From assembly GCA_964427055.1 (NCBI GenBank), contig CAYRSQ010000016.1, forward strand, positions 1-16,099: a DNA stretch of 16,099 bases, in the 5' to 3' direction. The notes beneath the pieces are model-generated. The model made no database searches. It was given only the letters and a program-made list of their open reading frames with translations, and was not told the DNA's origin. The stretch is from CAYNTH01 sp964427055 (GTDB lineage Archaea > Aenigmatarchaeota > Aenigmatarchaeia > CG10238-14 > SCSR01). Shown piece after piece: positions 1-5,655 of the stretch. The position numbers and the translations under genes were made by a program. Position 1 is the stretch's first letter, and each line of letters starts with the position of its first letter.

Positions 1-627
1 TCCGTGCAATGAGTTCACCGTCTCACCGGATACGGATACTATGTAACGGACCTTTATGTCCATCTTGTTCCCTAACAAATCGACTACAGGTTTCATAGCC
101 TCTTCTGCTATGTTTCCATAAGGACAATATGACATCACGTACAGTTCCACTTCAGGTATGTCTGTCTTCGGGATATCGAGTTGCGCCTGTTCGTTTGTCT
201 GACCAGAGTCTTGAGTAATCTCCGTAGATATCGCCTGAGGCAAAAACAACGACCCGTCTCTGCTGGCGTAGAGCGTCTGTGTCTGTTCTCCCTGAGGACC
301 CGATATCTTTATCTGGAAACTGACTAACCCCGTGTCGCTTTCGTATTCCGAACTCAGAAGGGTTACAGTGGTACCAGACCCGCTGCTCTTGTAATAATCA
401 TCTATCCAAGCTACGGCCTTGTTGGCTGCCTGTTCTGTGGAACTCCCGCCTAGAGAGAACATACCTATAGTACCTGGTTGAACTAAAAGTATCAAAGATA
501 CGAAAAAGAAGAATACAGCGGAGACCATCCACACTCTCTGCGGTATTTTCGGCATACTGGGAATCTTTATGACAATTTCGCTGGACTTCTGTTTTTCATC
601 GTCCTTGCCGTGTTTTTTTTCTTCCAT
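1..627 (-). CDS. Membrane-anchored thioredoxin-like protein with CPYG motif (partial, C-terminus off the left edge)
   Basis: The frame is open from ATG at 627 to the left edge, giving 209 residues with no stop, so the C-terminus is missing. Residues 1-31 are charged and Lys-rich. Residues 33-53 form one hydrophobic membrane segment. Residues 60-155 resemble a small alpha/beta region with many Ser and Gln. A thioredoxin-fold start follows: a beta strand (VELYVMSY) and then CPYG at 168-171. By the positive-inside rule the N-terminus is cytoplasmic and the CPYG domain is outside. CPYG has the CxxC spacing only if a further Cys were present, and it is not: this is a single Cys followed by PYG, as in glutaredoxin-like or one-Cys members. 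A start at 627 is supported by GGATGATGAG just upstream and a TATA-like TTTTATAAG near 664-672. It follows the cysteine desulfurase by 51 bases on the same strand. The exact substrate is unknown. Confidence 0.75.
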   Translation of the reverse strand, partial: MEEKKHGKDDEKQKSSEIVIKIPSMPKIPQRVWMVSAVFFFFVSLILLVQPGTIGMFSLGGSSTEQAANKAVAWIDDYYKSSGSGTTVTLLSSEYESDTGLVSFQIKISGPQGEQTQTLYASRDGSLFLPQAISTEITQDSGQTNEQAQLDIPKTDIPEVELYVMSYCPYGNIAEEAMKPVVDLLGNKMDIKVRYIVSVSGETVNSLHG

Positions 628-663
628 CTCATCATCCAGTTAGGTCTTAATTACTCATTATGT

Positions 664-673
664 CTTATAAAAC
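664..673 (-). promoter_or_regulatory. Possible TATA box for the thioredoxin-like gene
   Basis: On the minus strand GTTTTATAAG lies about 41 bases before the ATG at 627. A transcript start 26 bases downstream would leave a leader of about 15 bases carrying GGATGATGAG as a ribosome site. The box overlaps the gap after the cysteine desulfurase stop, so the gene may have its own promoter as well as read-through. Confidence 0.35.
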
Positions 674-678
674 TTCCG

Positions 679-1902
679 TCATCCCACAAGCTCCGATATT
701 TTGCCAAGTGTTGCCACAAAAAGATCCGCTTCCTCCTTTGTATTATATAGGTACAAGGAAGCTCTTGCCGAACCGCGTATTCCGTAGTTGTTGAACCACG
801 AATGCACACAATGTGCACCCGACCTTATCATTATATTCTCCATGTCGTCCATCATCATGGCTATGTCGTGAGGGAATATCCCTTCTATATTGAAAGATAT
901 CACACCGCTTCTCAGCTTCGGATCCTGAGGCCCCAATATTCTGAGTCCCTTTATGTCCTTTATGCCATCTGTTATAATCTCATTCAGTTTCCTCTCATGC
1001 GACTCTATTTTGTCGAAACCTATCTTTTCTATGTACTTCGCGGCTGCAGCCATCCCTATCGCCCCTGCGTAGTTCTGAAGGCCGGCCTCGAATTTCTCTG
1101 GAGGGCTCAGAAAAATACAACTTTCGTACGTGGTGTCCTTCACCGTGTCCCCCCCTATTATGAAAGGCTCCAACTTCTCCAGAAGTTCGTACTTGCCATA
1201 AAGTACGCCCATCCCGCTGGGACCCATCATCTTGTGTCCGGAGAAAGCAAGAAAGTCTATGTCTAGCTTCTTTACATCGACCTCCTGGTGCGGGACACTC
1301 TGCGCCCCGTCGACAAGCACCAGAGCGCCGGCGTCATGGCTTATATCTATTATCTTCTTAATGGGGAGTGTATAACCGTCAAGGTTTGATGTATGGACTA
1401 TGGAGACAAGTTTAAGGCTGTCGCCTACACTTTCCACCTTCCTCTCGAATTCCCCTATGTCGAAAGTCGTGTCCGGCGCCGAGAAAACTATCTCATGCTT
1501 TATACCTTTCTTCTTGGAAAGCATCTGCCATGGCAACAGGTTAGAGTTGTGTTCCCTATCACTGGTTATTACGATGTCTCCTTTCCCAAGGCCAAGCGAG
1601 TTCGCGACGAGGTTTATACCCTCGGTCGTGTTCCTAGTGAAGACTATCTCTCTGGAATCGTTGGTTCCCAAGAATCCGGCGATGGTCTTCCTTGCCTTCT
1701 CATAGTTCTCCGTTGCCATATTCCCTATTTTATGCATGCTCCTGCCCGCGCATCCCGGATATTTGTAATAGTATTCGTTCATGGCGTCAATCATTTGTTT
1801 GGGTCTCAGTGCCATGCACGCATTGTCAAAATAGATAATAGGTTTTCCTTTGAGTTTTTCCTGCAGAATCGGAAAGTCTTCGCGGATTTTAGTCACATTC
1901 AT
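679..1902 (-). CDS. sufS: SufS-type cysteine desulfurase (class V aminotransferase fold)
   Basis: A PLP enzyme that removes sulfur from cysteine to give alanine and an enzyme-bound persulfide, used for Fe-S clusters and other sulfur transfer. It has 407 residues, the usual length for group II (SufS/CsdA) enzymes. Visible landmarks are DNA at 26-28, the TTEGINL loop near 92-98, His119 (stacks on PLP), Asp198 and Gln201 (VDGAQS), the PLP lysine Lys224 in SGHKMMG, the catalytic Cys365 in RSGAHC, and Arg380 in the RASLYLYNT segment. The loop GCAGRSMH at 50-57 differs from the bacterial SufS sequence and contains an extra Cys51. No scaffold (SufBCD) gene is in the window. The ATG at 1902 lies about 35 bases from a TATA box, with a 17-bp palindrome between them. 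The family is certain. The sulfur acceptor cannot be told from sequence; the adjacent thioredoxin-like gene is not a known acceptor. Confidence 0.93.
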   Translation of the reverse strand: MNVTKIREDFPILQEKLKGKPIIYFDNACMALRPKQMIDAMNEYYYKYPGCAGRSMHKIGNMATENYEKARKTIAGFLGTNDSREIVFTRNTTEGINLVANSLGLGKGDIVITSDREHNSNLLPWQMLSKKKGIKHEIVFSAPDTTFDIGEFERKVESVGDSLKLVSIVHTSNLDGYTLPIKKIIDISHDAGALVLVDGAQSVPHQEVDVKKLDIDFLAFSGHKMMGPSGMGVLYGKYELLEKLEPFIIGGDTVKDTTYESCIFLSPPEKFEAGLQNYAGAIGMAAAAKYIEKIGFDKIESHERKLNEIITDGIKDIKGLRILGPQDPKLRSGVISFNIEGIFPHDIAMMMDDMENIMIRSGAHCVHSWFNNYGIRGSARASLYLYNTKEEADLFVATLGKISELVG

Positions 1903-1917
1903 TGAACCACTAATATT

Positions 1918-1934
1918 TTATAACACTGTTATAA
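1918..1934. promoter_or_regulatory. 17-bp palindrome, candidate operator of the cysteine desulfurase
   Basis: TTATAACACTGTTATAA is a perfect 8-bp inverted repeat around one central base. It starts 16 bases before the ATG at 1902 and its far end overlaps the TATA box at 1933-1941. A dimeric repressor bound here would block TBP or polymerase. The symmetry is seen directly; the operator role is inferred. Confidence 0.45.
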
Positions 1935-1941
1935 TTTAAAT
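1933..1941 (-). promoter_or_regulatory. TATA box of the cysteine desulfurase
   Basis: On the minus strand GAAAG followed by ATTTAAATT matches an archaeal BRE plus TATA. Its centre is about 35 bases before the start codon, so the transcript should start near 1911 with a leader of about 9 bases. Confidence 0.6.
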
Positions 1942-1991
1942 CTTTCCTGTGATTCCACATCGTTCTGCATCCCTGATGAAAAAAGAGAAAG

Positions 1992-2000
1992 TTTAAATAT
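1992..2000 (+). promoter_or_regulatory. BRE/TATA box of the RNase P RNA gene
   Basis: GAAAG followed by TTTAAATAT sits with its centre about 26 bases before 2022, which is where the first helix (P1) of the RNase P RNA begins. The spacing agrees well with TBP/TFB initiation. Confidence 0.7.
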
Positions 2001-2022
2001 CGCCCAGCATATATCCACAATC

Positions 2023-2335
2023 AGCGAGCTGGTCAGGTAGCTTCGCTTTCCAGTCAAACGGAAGGTGAGGAAGCTCCATCCATCCAAGGAAGCTATGAAA
2101 GCCGAGAGGTGGAGTAGTAGCATGCTGAGAAGCATCCGACTATATCAGAAACGGTACTTCCATGCCTCGTTAACGATGTGGCGGAAACTGTATCGGACTG
2201 TCAAAGGTCCGGAACGGGAGCTGAGTTGGGACAGAGGAAGATGAAACGGATAGTCTGGTTCCGATGGGATGCAAACTTGAAGTGCTTAGACAAATGCTAC
2301 CTCGAACACAGAAGATGGGCTATGGCCAGCACGCT
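2023..2335 (+). ncRNA. rnpB: RNase P RNA (archaeal)
   Basis: The catalytic RNA that removes 5' leaders from pre-tRNA, about 313 nt. The ends pair to form P1: AGCGAGCTGG at 2023-2032 with CCAGCACGCT at 2326-2335, ten positions with a single A-A mismatch. Conserved blocks appear in the right order: GAGGAAGCTCC near 2067 (the CR-I/P4 5' strand, usually GAGGAAAGTCC), GATGAAACGG near 2241 (CR-II), AGACAAATGCTACC at 2288-2301 (CR-IV) and ACAGAAGATGGGCTATGG at 2308-2325 (CR-V/P4 3' strand, usually ACAGAAnnnGGCTTA). CTTTCC and GGAAG just before CR-I can form P3. This RNA explains most of the stretch 1903-2371, which has no protein gene. The ends are set from P1 pairing and the TATA distance and could be off by a few bases. 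Confidence 0.92.
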
Positions 2336-2346
2336 TTAATATTTAT
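2335..2346 (+). promoter_or_regulatory. TATA-like box of secG
   Basis: TTTAATATTTAT begins at the last base of the RNase P RNA P1 helix. Its centre is about 32 bases before the ATG at 2372, predicting a transcript start near 2366 and a leader of about six bases. secG could also be read through from the RNase P RNA promoter. Confidence 0.45.
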
Positions 2347-2371
2347 CAATTCAAAGTAGGTTTTGAGTCTC

Positions 2372-2525
2372 ATGTCAAAGAAAGATAAGATATACATGCC
2401 GAGCGGGAGTGGCGGACTGGTAAGGTACGGTGAAGAAGGGAAACAACGAATAAAGTTCGAGCCCAAGCATGTGGTATATATCGTAGCGGGAGTTGCAGTT
2501 GTCGAGATATTGCTCAAGTTAGTGA
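2372..2525 (+). CDS. secG: Preprotein translocase subunit SecG / Sec61-beta (3' end lost in the assembly gap)
   Basis: The small tail-anchored subunit of the archaeal SecYEG/Sec61 channel in the cell membrane. From ATG at 2372 there are 51 readable codons before the run of N. The order is typical of archaeal Sec61-beta: a short Lys-rich start, SGSGGLVRYGEE at 11-22 (the conserved Gly-Leu-x-Arg-Tyr element), a basic KFEPKHV segment, then a single membrane helix from about residue 34 to the gap. Family members are about 52-60 residues, so only a few codons and the stop are missing. A TTG at 2363 would add three residues (MSL) but has no better signal, so the ATG is preferred. It follows the RNase P RNA by 36 bases. 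Confidence rests on motif order and length. Confidence 0.85.
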
Positions 2526-2625
2526 NNNNNNNNNNNNNNNNNNNNNNNNNNNNNNNNNNNNNNNNNNNNNNNNNNNNNNNNNNNNNNNNNNNNNNNNNNN
2601 NNNNNNNNNNNNNNNNNNNNNNNNN
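2526..2625. other. Scaffold gap (100 N)
   Basis: Exactly 100 unknown bases, the usual placeholder for a gap of unsized length. It cuts two convergent genes, secG on the plus strand and the unrecognised protein on the minus strand. True distances across this point are not known. Confidence 0.99.
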
Positions 2626-3094
2626 TCCCTTTGAGCATATTGTACGAAAGGACACCTCCATGATAATTGTCCGCAATCAACGTGAAGAACGCTGAATGTG
2701 TAGCCAGCACTCTGTTCATGGATATGTATTCAAGGTATTCATTCTCAGTGAGATTATGATACTCCTTCATGTCATAGTCATCAAAATCAAAATACAACTC
2801 TTTCATCAAATTCCCTGCTATCTTCATGTTTACCATTCTGTTCACAGAATAAGGCTCGAAATATCTTGGAATCACGCTGTTTTTCATCTTCTCAGCCTGG
2901 TTAGCGCTTTCCCAGAACACTCGTTTGTAGTTCTTGTTCGCGTGATTGAACTCCCATCCCATGCTATCGTCTCTCAATGAGAACCAGTTCAACCTCGTGG
3001 AACCTATGATGGACTCGTAATGATCCAGTTCATTGGACAACAGAAGACTCTTATAAAAAAACTCTTTATTCATTTCCTTTAAATCCATGTTCAT
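2626..3094 (-). CDS. Unrecognised protein, C-terminus lost in the assembly gap
   Basis: I do not recognise this gene. From ATG at 3094 there are 156 readable residues before the gap. The readable part is soluble and mixed-charge, rich in Asn, Tyr, Met and Phe (FWESANQAEKMKN, YFDFDDYDMKEYHNLTENEY), with no membrane segment, signal peptide or familiar motif. The predicted character is mainly helical. Start choice is open: ATG at 3094 has GGAAAG seven bases upstream, ATG at 3088 is two codons further on, and a TTG at 3112 would add six residues. A short frame from ATG at 3119 overlaps the start (see findings). It is divergent from archease, with 160 bases between them. Confidence 0.6.
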
Positions 3095-3224
3095 CACACT
3101 TTCCACAAGCAAACACCATTTCCACTAAGGTCAAAATCCCAAATCAAGCTTAAGTTTCTTTCGTTTTATCTAGTTTCTAGAAGAAGTCATCAACTCTGGT
3201 AATGTATAAACTCGTATTATTATT

Positions 3225-3231
3225 TAAATGT
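3225..3231 (+). promoter_or_regulatory. TATA box of the archease gene
   Basis: TTTAAAT is centred about 27 bases before the ATG at 3255, so the mRNA is predicted to start at or within a base or two of the start codon (leaderless). No ribosome-binding sequence is visible before the ATG, which agrees. Confidence 0.6.
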
Positions 3232-3254
3232 TCGCTTGTCTCAAATAGAATAGT

Positions 3255-3683
3255 ATGACAGAAAAGAGAAGATTTGAGTTTTTGGACATAACCACTGCTG
3301 ATATAGCGTTCGCCGCATACGGTCATGACTTGAAAGAGATGTTCTTCAACTCGGCTGTGGCCTTATTTGAAGTGATGATTGACACTTCCGGCATACGACC
3401 TGATGAAAAAAAGGAAGTGGAAGTGGAAGGGCATGACATGAAGTCACTCATGTTCAACTGGCTTAGCGAACTGATATTCCTGTCGAGTTCCGAACACATG
3501 ATGTTCTCCAAGTTCAACGTGGAGATAGATGAAGAGAATATGAGACTTAAGGCGAAATGCTACGGAGAACAGATAGATGCGAAAAGGCACGAACTCAGGA
3601 CGGAAGTAAAGGCAGTGACCTACCATAAGATGGAGATAAAAAAGAATGGCCAATGGAGATCTCAAGTTATACTTGACGTATGA
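3255..3683 (+). CDS. Archease, activator of the RtcB RNA ligase
   Basis: A small protein that promotes guanylylation of RtcB and allows multiple turnovers during tRNA exon joining. It has 142 residues, the usual family length. The N-terminal FEFLDITTADIAFAAYG carries the acidic Asp16 of the HTAD-like element. The C-terminal block KAVTYHKMEIKKNGQW then VILDV carries the conserved terminal Asp141. These acidic residues bind the metal in known archeases. The TTAD form, rather than HTAD with one residue fewer, is a variant loop but keeps the Asp. The gene ends directly against the stop codon of rtcB, which is read from the other strand, so the two partners are neighbours but not co-transcribed. 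It is predicted to be leaderless. Confidence 0.93.
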   Translation: MTEKRRFEFLDITTADIAFAAYGHDLKEMFFNSAVALFEVMIDTSGIRPDEKKEVEVEGHDMKSLMFNWLSELIFLSSSEHMMFSKFNVEIDEENMRLKAKCYGEQIDAKRHELRTEVKAVTYHKMEIKKNGQWRSQVILDV

Positions 3684-5135
3684 CTAACCTTTTATGACTC
3701 CTATCGGTCTCATCTCTGCCACTATTCTTGCTATGCCGGCAGTCTCGCACACCCTCACTACTTCATCAACGTCCTTGTAAACGCCAGGTGCCTCTTCTGC
3801 CAGTCCTTTCCAACTGGCTGACTTGACGAGTATCCCTCTGTTTCCGAGTTCGTTCTTGACGTCTTCTCCCCTGTACATCCTAAGGGCTGAGGACCTTGAC
3901 TGCATCCTACCTGCACCATGGCATACTGAGCTGAAGGTCTCTGTTCTCGCCTGTTCAGTTCCCACAAGCACATAACTTGCAGTACCCATGCTTCCCGGTA
4001 CGAGGACCGGCTGGCCGACGTTCTTGTATTCAGGAGGTAAATCGACAGATCCAGGACCGAGTGCCCTTGTGGCTCCCTTCCTATGTATGTACACTTTTTT
4101 GTACTCCCCGTCTATCTCGTGCTTCTCTATCTTCCCTATGTTGTGCGCAACATCATAAACAACCTCTATACCGGCATCGTCTTCCGATGAATCCAAAGAT
4201 TTGTAAATGCTTTCCCTGATCCAGTGCATTATCATCTGGCGATTGGCCCATGCGAAATTCGCCCCGCAAGCCATTGCCCCGAAATATGCGTCACACTGCT
4301 TTGTCCCGGCGGGCGCATACACAAGTTCCCTGTCGGGAAGTTTGCTCAGTTCGTTTCTGAATGCGTGCTCCAATTCCTGCAGGTAGTCCGTGCACACCTG
4401 GTGCCCGAGTCCCCTAGACCCCGTGTGTATCATAATCAATATCTGGTTCTCCCTGTCGATTCCGAACTTGCTGGCGACCTCGGGCATGAATATCTTCTCT
4501 ACCTTTTGTATCTCTAGAAAATGATTGCCAGAACCTAGGCTCCCTATCTGGGGCATCCCCCTTTTGAGTGCCTTTTCCGAAACCTTGCTGGAGTCCGCTC
4601 CTTTGAGGCATCCCTGTTCCTCCAATCTTGTCAGGTCTTTCTCAGTCCCGTACCCGTTCTCAACGGTCCATCCGGCTCCGCTATTCAGGAGCTCTTTCAA
4701 TTGCTGTTCACTGAGGCGTACTTTTCCTTTGCTTCCAAGGCCAGAAGGCACATTCTTGAATATCTCATCTAGCAGTTGTTTCAATTTCGGCCTGAATTCG
4801 TTTTCGCTGAAGTTCGTCCTGAGCAACCTTACTCCACAGTTGATGTCGAAACCTATCCCGCCCGGAGACAACCCTCCAGCCTCATAGTCAAGCGCAGCTA
4901 CCCCTCCTATCGGGAATCCATATCCGAAATGCATGTCCGGCATGGCAAGGCTATGTTTCTGTATTCCCGGCAAAAATGCTATGTTGGCTACCTGTTCTAT
5001 CGCACCTTCTTCCACCTGCTCAAGAAGTTTTTTGGACAGAAACAACCTAGCGGGCACATTCATCCCATCCTTGGCTGTCTTAGGCAGCTCCCAAACGCCT
5101 TCTCTTATTTCCATCAACTTATCCTTAAGCGTCAT
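3684..5135 (-). CDS. rtcB: RNA-splicing ligase RtcB
   Basis: A GTP- and Mn2+-dependent ligase that joins 2',3'-cyclic phosphate (or 3'-phosphate) and 5'-OH RNA ends, in archaea the tRNA exon ligase. It has 483 residues, almost the same as the Pyrococcus enzyme (481). Metal and nucleotide ligands are all visible: Asp97 and Cys100 in GFDINCGVRLL, His205 in GSGNHFLEIQ, His237 in MIHTGSRGLGHQ, His331 in YDVAHNIGK, and His406 in CHGAGRMQSRSSA, the residue that carries GMP. The PDMHFGYGFPIGG and GSMGTASYVL segments are also intact. No intein is present, although this family often hosts one. The start at 5135 lies 42 bases after a TATA box. It is convergent with its activator archease with no base between the two stop codons. 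Confidence 0.97.
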   Translation of the reverse strand: MTLKDKLMEIREGVWELPKTAKDGMNVPARLFLSKKLLEQVEEGAIEQVANIAFLPGIQKHSLAMPDMHFGYGFPIGGVAALDYEAGGLSPGGIGFDINCGVRLLRTNFSENEFRPKLKQLLDEIFKNVPSGLGSKGKVRLSEQQLKELLNSGAGWTVENGYGTEKDLTRLEEQGCLKGADSSKVSEKALKRGMPQIGSLGSGNHFLEIQKVEKIFMPEVASKFGIDRENQILIMIHTGSRGLGHQVCTDYLQELEHAFRNELSKLPDRELVYAPAGTKQCDAYFGAMACGANFAWANRQMIMHWIRESIYKSLDSSEDDAGIEVVYDVAHNIGKIEKHEIDGEYKKVYIHRKGATRALGPGSVDLPPEYKNVGQPVLVPGSMGTASYVLVGTEQARTETFSSVCHGAGRMQSRSSALRMYRGEDVKNELGNRGILVKSASWKGLAEEAPGVYKDVDEVVRVCETAGIARIVAEMRPIGVIKG

Positions 5136-5170
5136 AACACTCGACCAACAAATATAAAATTCGGATAACG

Positions 5171-5180
5171 TATTTAAATA
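5171..5180 (-). promoter_or_regulatory. TATA box of rtcB
   Basis: TATTTAAATA is centred about 40 bases before the rtcB ATG, predicting a transcript start near 5149 and a leader of about 14 bases. The sequence is its own reverse complement. A second AT-rich run at 5150-5159 is too close to the start to be the main box. Confidence 0.5.
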
Positions 5181-5203
5181 ACTAAAAGAACCTGAAAGAA
5201 GAG

Positions 5204-5213
5204 TTTATTAATA
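5204..5213 (+). promoter_or_regulatory. BRE/TATA box of the eS26 gene
   Basis: Purine-rich GAAAGAAGAG is followed by TTTATTAATA, centred about 33 bases before the ATG at 5242. The predicted start near 5234 leaves a leader of about eight bases, beginning around the GTGATGAT ribosome-binding sequence. Confidence 0.5.
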
Positions 5214-5241
5214 TTCAAGGCATTACTTATAGTGTGATGAT

Positions 5242-5574
5242 ATGCCAGTAAGTACAGCACCCTACAAGAGAGAATATAAACATACCAAAGGAAGAGGTAA
5301 GGAGAAGTTAGTGAAATGCGATTCGTGCGGTAGGCTCGTCCCTAGGTACAAGACTTTTTTGAAGGTGAGTAGCATGAGACTGGATCCCGCCATACTCAAA
5401 CAAATGGACAGGAGGATGGTTCACCTTATGCAGAGGCAAACAAGATTATGTCCAGCGTGCGCAAGGTTCAGGCATGTTTCCATCCCAGGAAAGTCGTCCA
5501 GAAAGAAATACGGCGGGCACGGACCAGCGTCCGTCGGGAAGAGAAGGGCAAATCTACAGTCGAAAAACGACTGA
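5242..5574 (+). CDS. rps26e: Small ribosomal subunit protein eS26
   Basis: A zinc-ribbon protein of the small ribosomal subunit that, in eukaryotes, lies near the mRNA exit channel. It has 110 residues and is very basic. The family pattern is visible: KGRG at 16-19, CDSC at 26-29 followed by GRLVP (the conserved V-P), then CPAC at 70-73, followed by a basic tail. The four cysteines Cys26, Cys29, Cys70 and Cys73 form the zinc site. The ATG at 5242 is preceded by GTGATGAT, which can pair with the archaeal anti-Shine-Dalgarno sequence. It is divergent from rtcB and followed by a T-rich terminator. eS26 is classically known from TACK archaea and eukaryotes, so its presence bears on where this lineage sits. 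Confidence 0.82.
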   Translation: MPVSTAPYKREYKHTKGRGKEKLVKCDSCGRLVPRYKTFLKVSSMRLDPAILKQMDRRMVHLMQRQTRLCPACARFRHVSIPGKSSRKKYGGHGPASVGKRRANLQSKND

Positions 5575-5578
5575 CGTC

Positions 5579-5585
5579 TTTTTTT
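5579..5585 (+). terminator. T-run terminator after eS26
   Basis: Seven T in a row start five bases after the eS26 stop codon, the kind of simple oligo-T signal archaeal polymerase uses. A second T5 lies near 5612-5616. No stem-loop is apparent. Confidence 0.5.
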
Positions 5586-5655
5586 CATAGTTAATCACCG
5601 ATAGACAAACCTTTTTACCAAATCCTATTCAAATTAATAATATACCGGTGTGCGA

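Noticed and set aside
802..1905. Plus-strand open frames of 154, 170 and 101 codons over the cysteine desulfurase
   Set aside because: They lie opposite a full-length conserved enzyme and have no recognisable motifs or start signals.
1929..2135. A 68-codon minus-strand frame between the cysteine desulfurase and RNase P RNA
   Set aside because: It overlaps the promoter and the 5' third of the RNase P RNA; the translation shows no protein-like signal.
2320..2695. Frames that run through the 100 N (118 and 110 codons)
   Set aside because: Continuity through unknown bases is an artefact. Only the secG segment before the gap and the minus-strand segment after it are real.
3684..5135. A possible intein in RtcB
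   Set aside because: The protein is 483 residues with all metal ligands in normal spacing, leaving no room for an insert.
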